From positions 1-35,319 of the forward strand of contig NZ_LMNU01000015.1 in the NCBI RefSeq assembly GCF_001423085.1: a stretch of DNA of 35,319 nt, read 5' to 3'. The translations under genes and the position numbers were made by a program. The DNA is from Methylobacterium sp. Leaf125 (lineage in GTDB: Bacteria > Pseudomonadota > Alphaproteobacteria > Rhizobiales > Beijerinckiaceae). The notes beneath the pieces were generated by a model, which worked only from the letters and a program-made list of their open reading frames with translations, was not told where the DNA came from and made no database searches. Positions 35,036-35,319 of this stretch are shown piece by piece (the first letter of the stretch is position 1; each line of letters begins with the position of its first letter).

Positions 35036-35319
35036 ATGAAAAGACTGATTCTCGCCTCCACCGTGCTCGCCGGCCTGACTGCCGTCGCTTCGGCTGCTGA
35101 CCTTCCGCGCCGCGCGGCTCCCCCGGTGTTCGTGCCGGTGCCGGTGTTCACCTGGACCGGCTTCTACGCTGGTTTCAACGCCGGTTACGGCTTCGACGCC
35201 TCCAGCAACAGCCAGCCGACCGTCATCGGCGTCAACGGCGCCAGCACCCTGGTCCTGCCGGGCACCACGGCCGCCATCGCCTTCAGCAACGGCCAGAGCA
35301 ACGACGGCTTCGTCGGCGG
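35036..35319 (+). CDS. Outer-membrane beta-barrel protein (Omp25/31-like), N-terminal part
   Basis: The first 94 residues of a gene cut by the window edge. MKRLILASTVLAGLTAVASA is a signal peptide with cleavage before ADLPRR, followed by a Pro-rich stretch (APPVFVPVPVF) and TWTGFYAGFNAGYGFD, the first barrel strand of the Omp25/31 group of Hyphomicrobiales. The next part (SSNSQPTVIGVNGASTLVLPG) would be the first surface loop. It should be an abundant outer-membrane protein. The leader of about 100 bases or more and the ATG context (no strong Shine-Dalgarno; AGGACCAGGTAAACC) fit a highly expressed gene with a regulated leader. Confidence 0.85.
   Translation, partial: MKRLILASTVLAGLTAVASAADLPRRAAPPVFVPVPVFTWTGFYAGFNAGYGFDASSNSQPTVIGVNGASTLVLPGTTAAIAFSNGQSNDGFVG

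Overview
The window looks like chromosome of a very GC-rich alphaproteobacterium of the order Hyphomicrobiales (Rhizobiales), most likely a Methylobacterium/Methylorubrum-type organism. This is inferred from base composition, from gene order (xseB-dxs; pdxH/DnaJ-like/fabI/phosphoglycerate mutase; a suf operon of the sufS2-B-C-D-S-T-A type), from a TIGR02301 family protein, and from an Omp25/31-like porin. No search could be run, so the genus is a guess. I saw no rRNA, tRNA, CRISPR array, insertion sequence or prophage gene.

Layout. 1-3450 (minus strand): the start of dxs, xseB, then an overlapping tag - HD hydrolase - tyrosine-phosphatase-like trio and the folate-binding protein ygfZ. 3565-4902 (plus): dihydroorotase, followed by a strong terminator and a five-unit 17-bp repeat. 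5061-8289 (minus): a small unknown gene, then a tightly overlapping set SDR - exported protein - NUDIX - TIGR02301. 8456-14939: pdxH, a surface lipoprotein, a DnaJ-like protein, fabI, an AAA ATPase, a PPK2-type kinase and a histidine phosphatase. 15082-19723: a 1363-residue Pls/PosA-type membrane-bound non-ribosomal peptide synthetase (relatives make epsilon-poly-lysine-like homopolymers), followed by a DUF5397-vapD pair. 19841-28675: an alpha/beta hydrolase divergent from the suf Fe-S assembly cluster, with a double Irr/ICE-type iron box between them; a Uma2 nuclease-fold gene sits antisense between sufT and sufA. 28697-31630 (minus): a GGDEF diguanylate cyclase and a DEAD-box RNA helicase. 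31819-35319 (plus): a racemase-family protein, a membrane protein + winged-helix regulator + cis-prenyltransferase group, and the start of an outer-membrane beta-barrel protein.

How the parts work together. The suf genes form one iron-regulated Fe-S cluster assembly pathway: two cysteine desulfurases, the SufBCD scaffold, SufT and the A-type carrier SufA. The membrane protein, winged-helix regulator and UppS-like enzyme appear to form a small self-regulated circuit. Three copies of one 17-bp near-palindrome lie at the promoter and at the uppS start. The DUF5397-VapD pair looks like a candidate toxin-antitoxin module beside the NRPS. The remaining genes are mostly housekeeping.

The best candidates for something not already described are the 17-bp operator circuit, the Pls-like synthetase with its acidic specificity pocket, the DUF5397-VapD pair, and the antisense gene that splits the suf operon.
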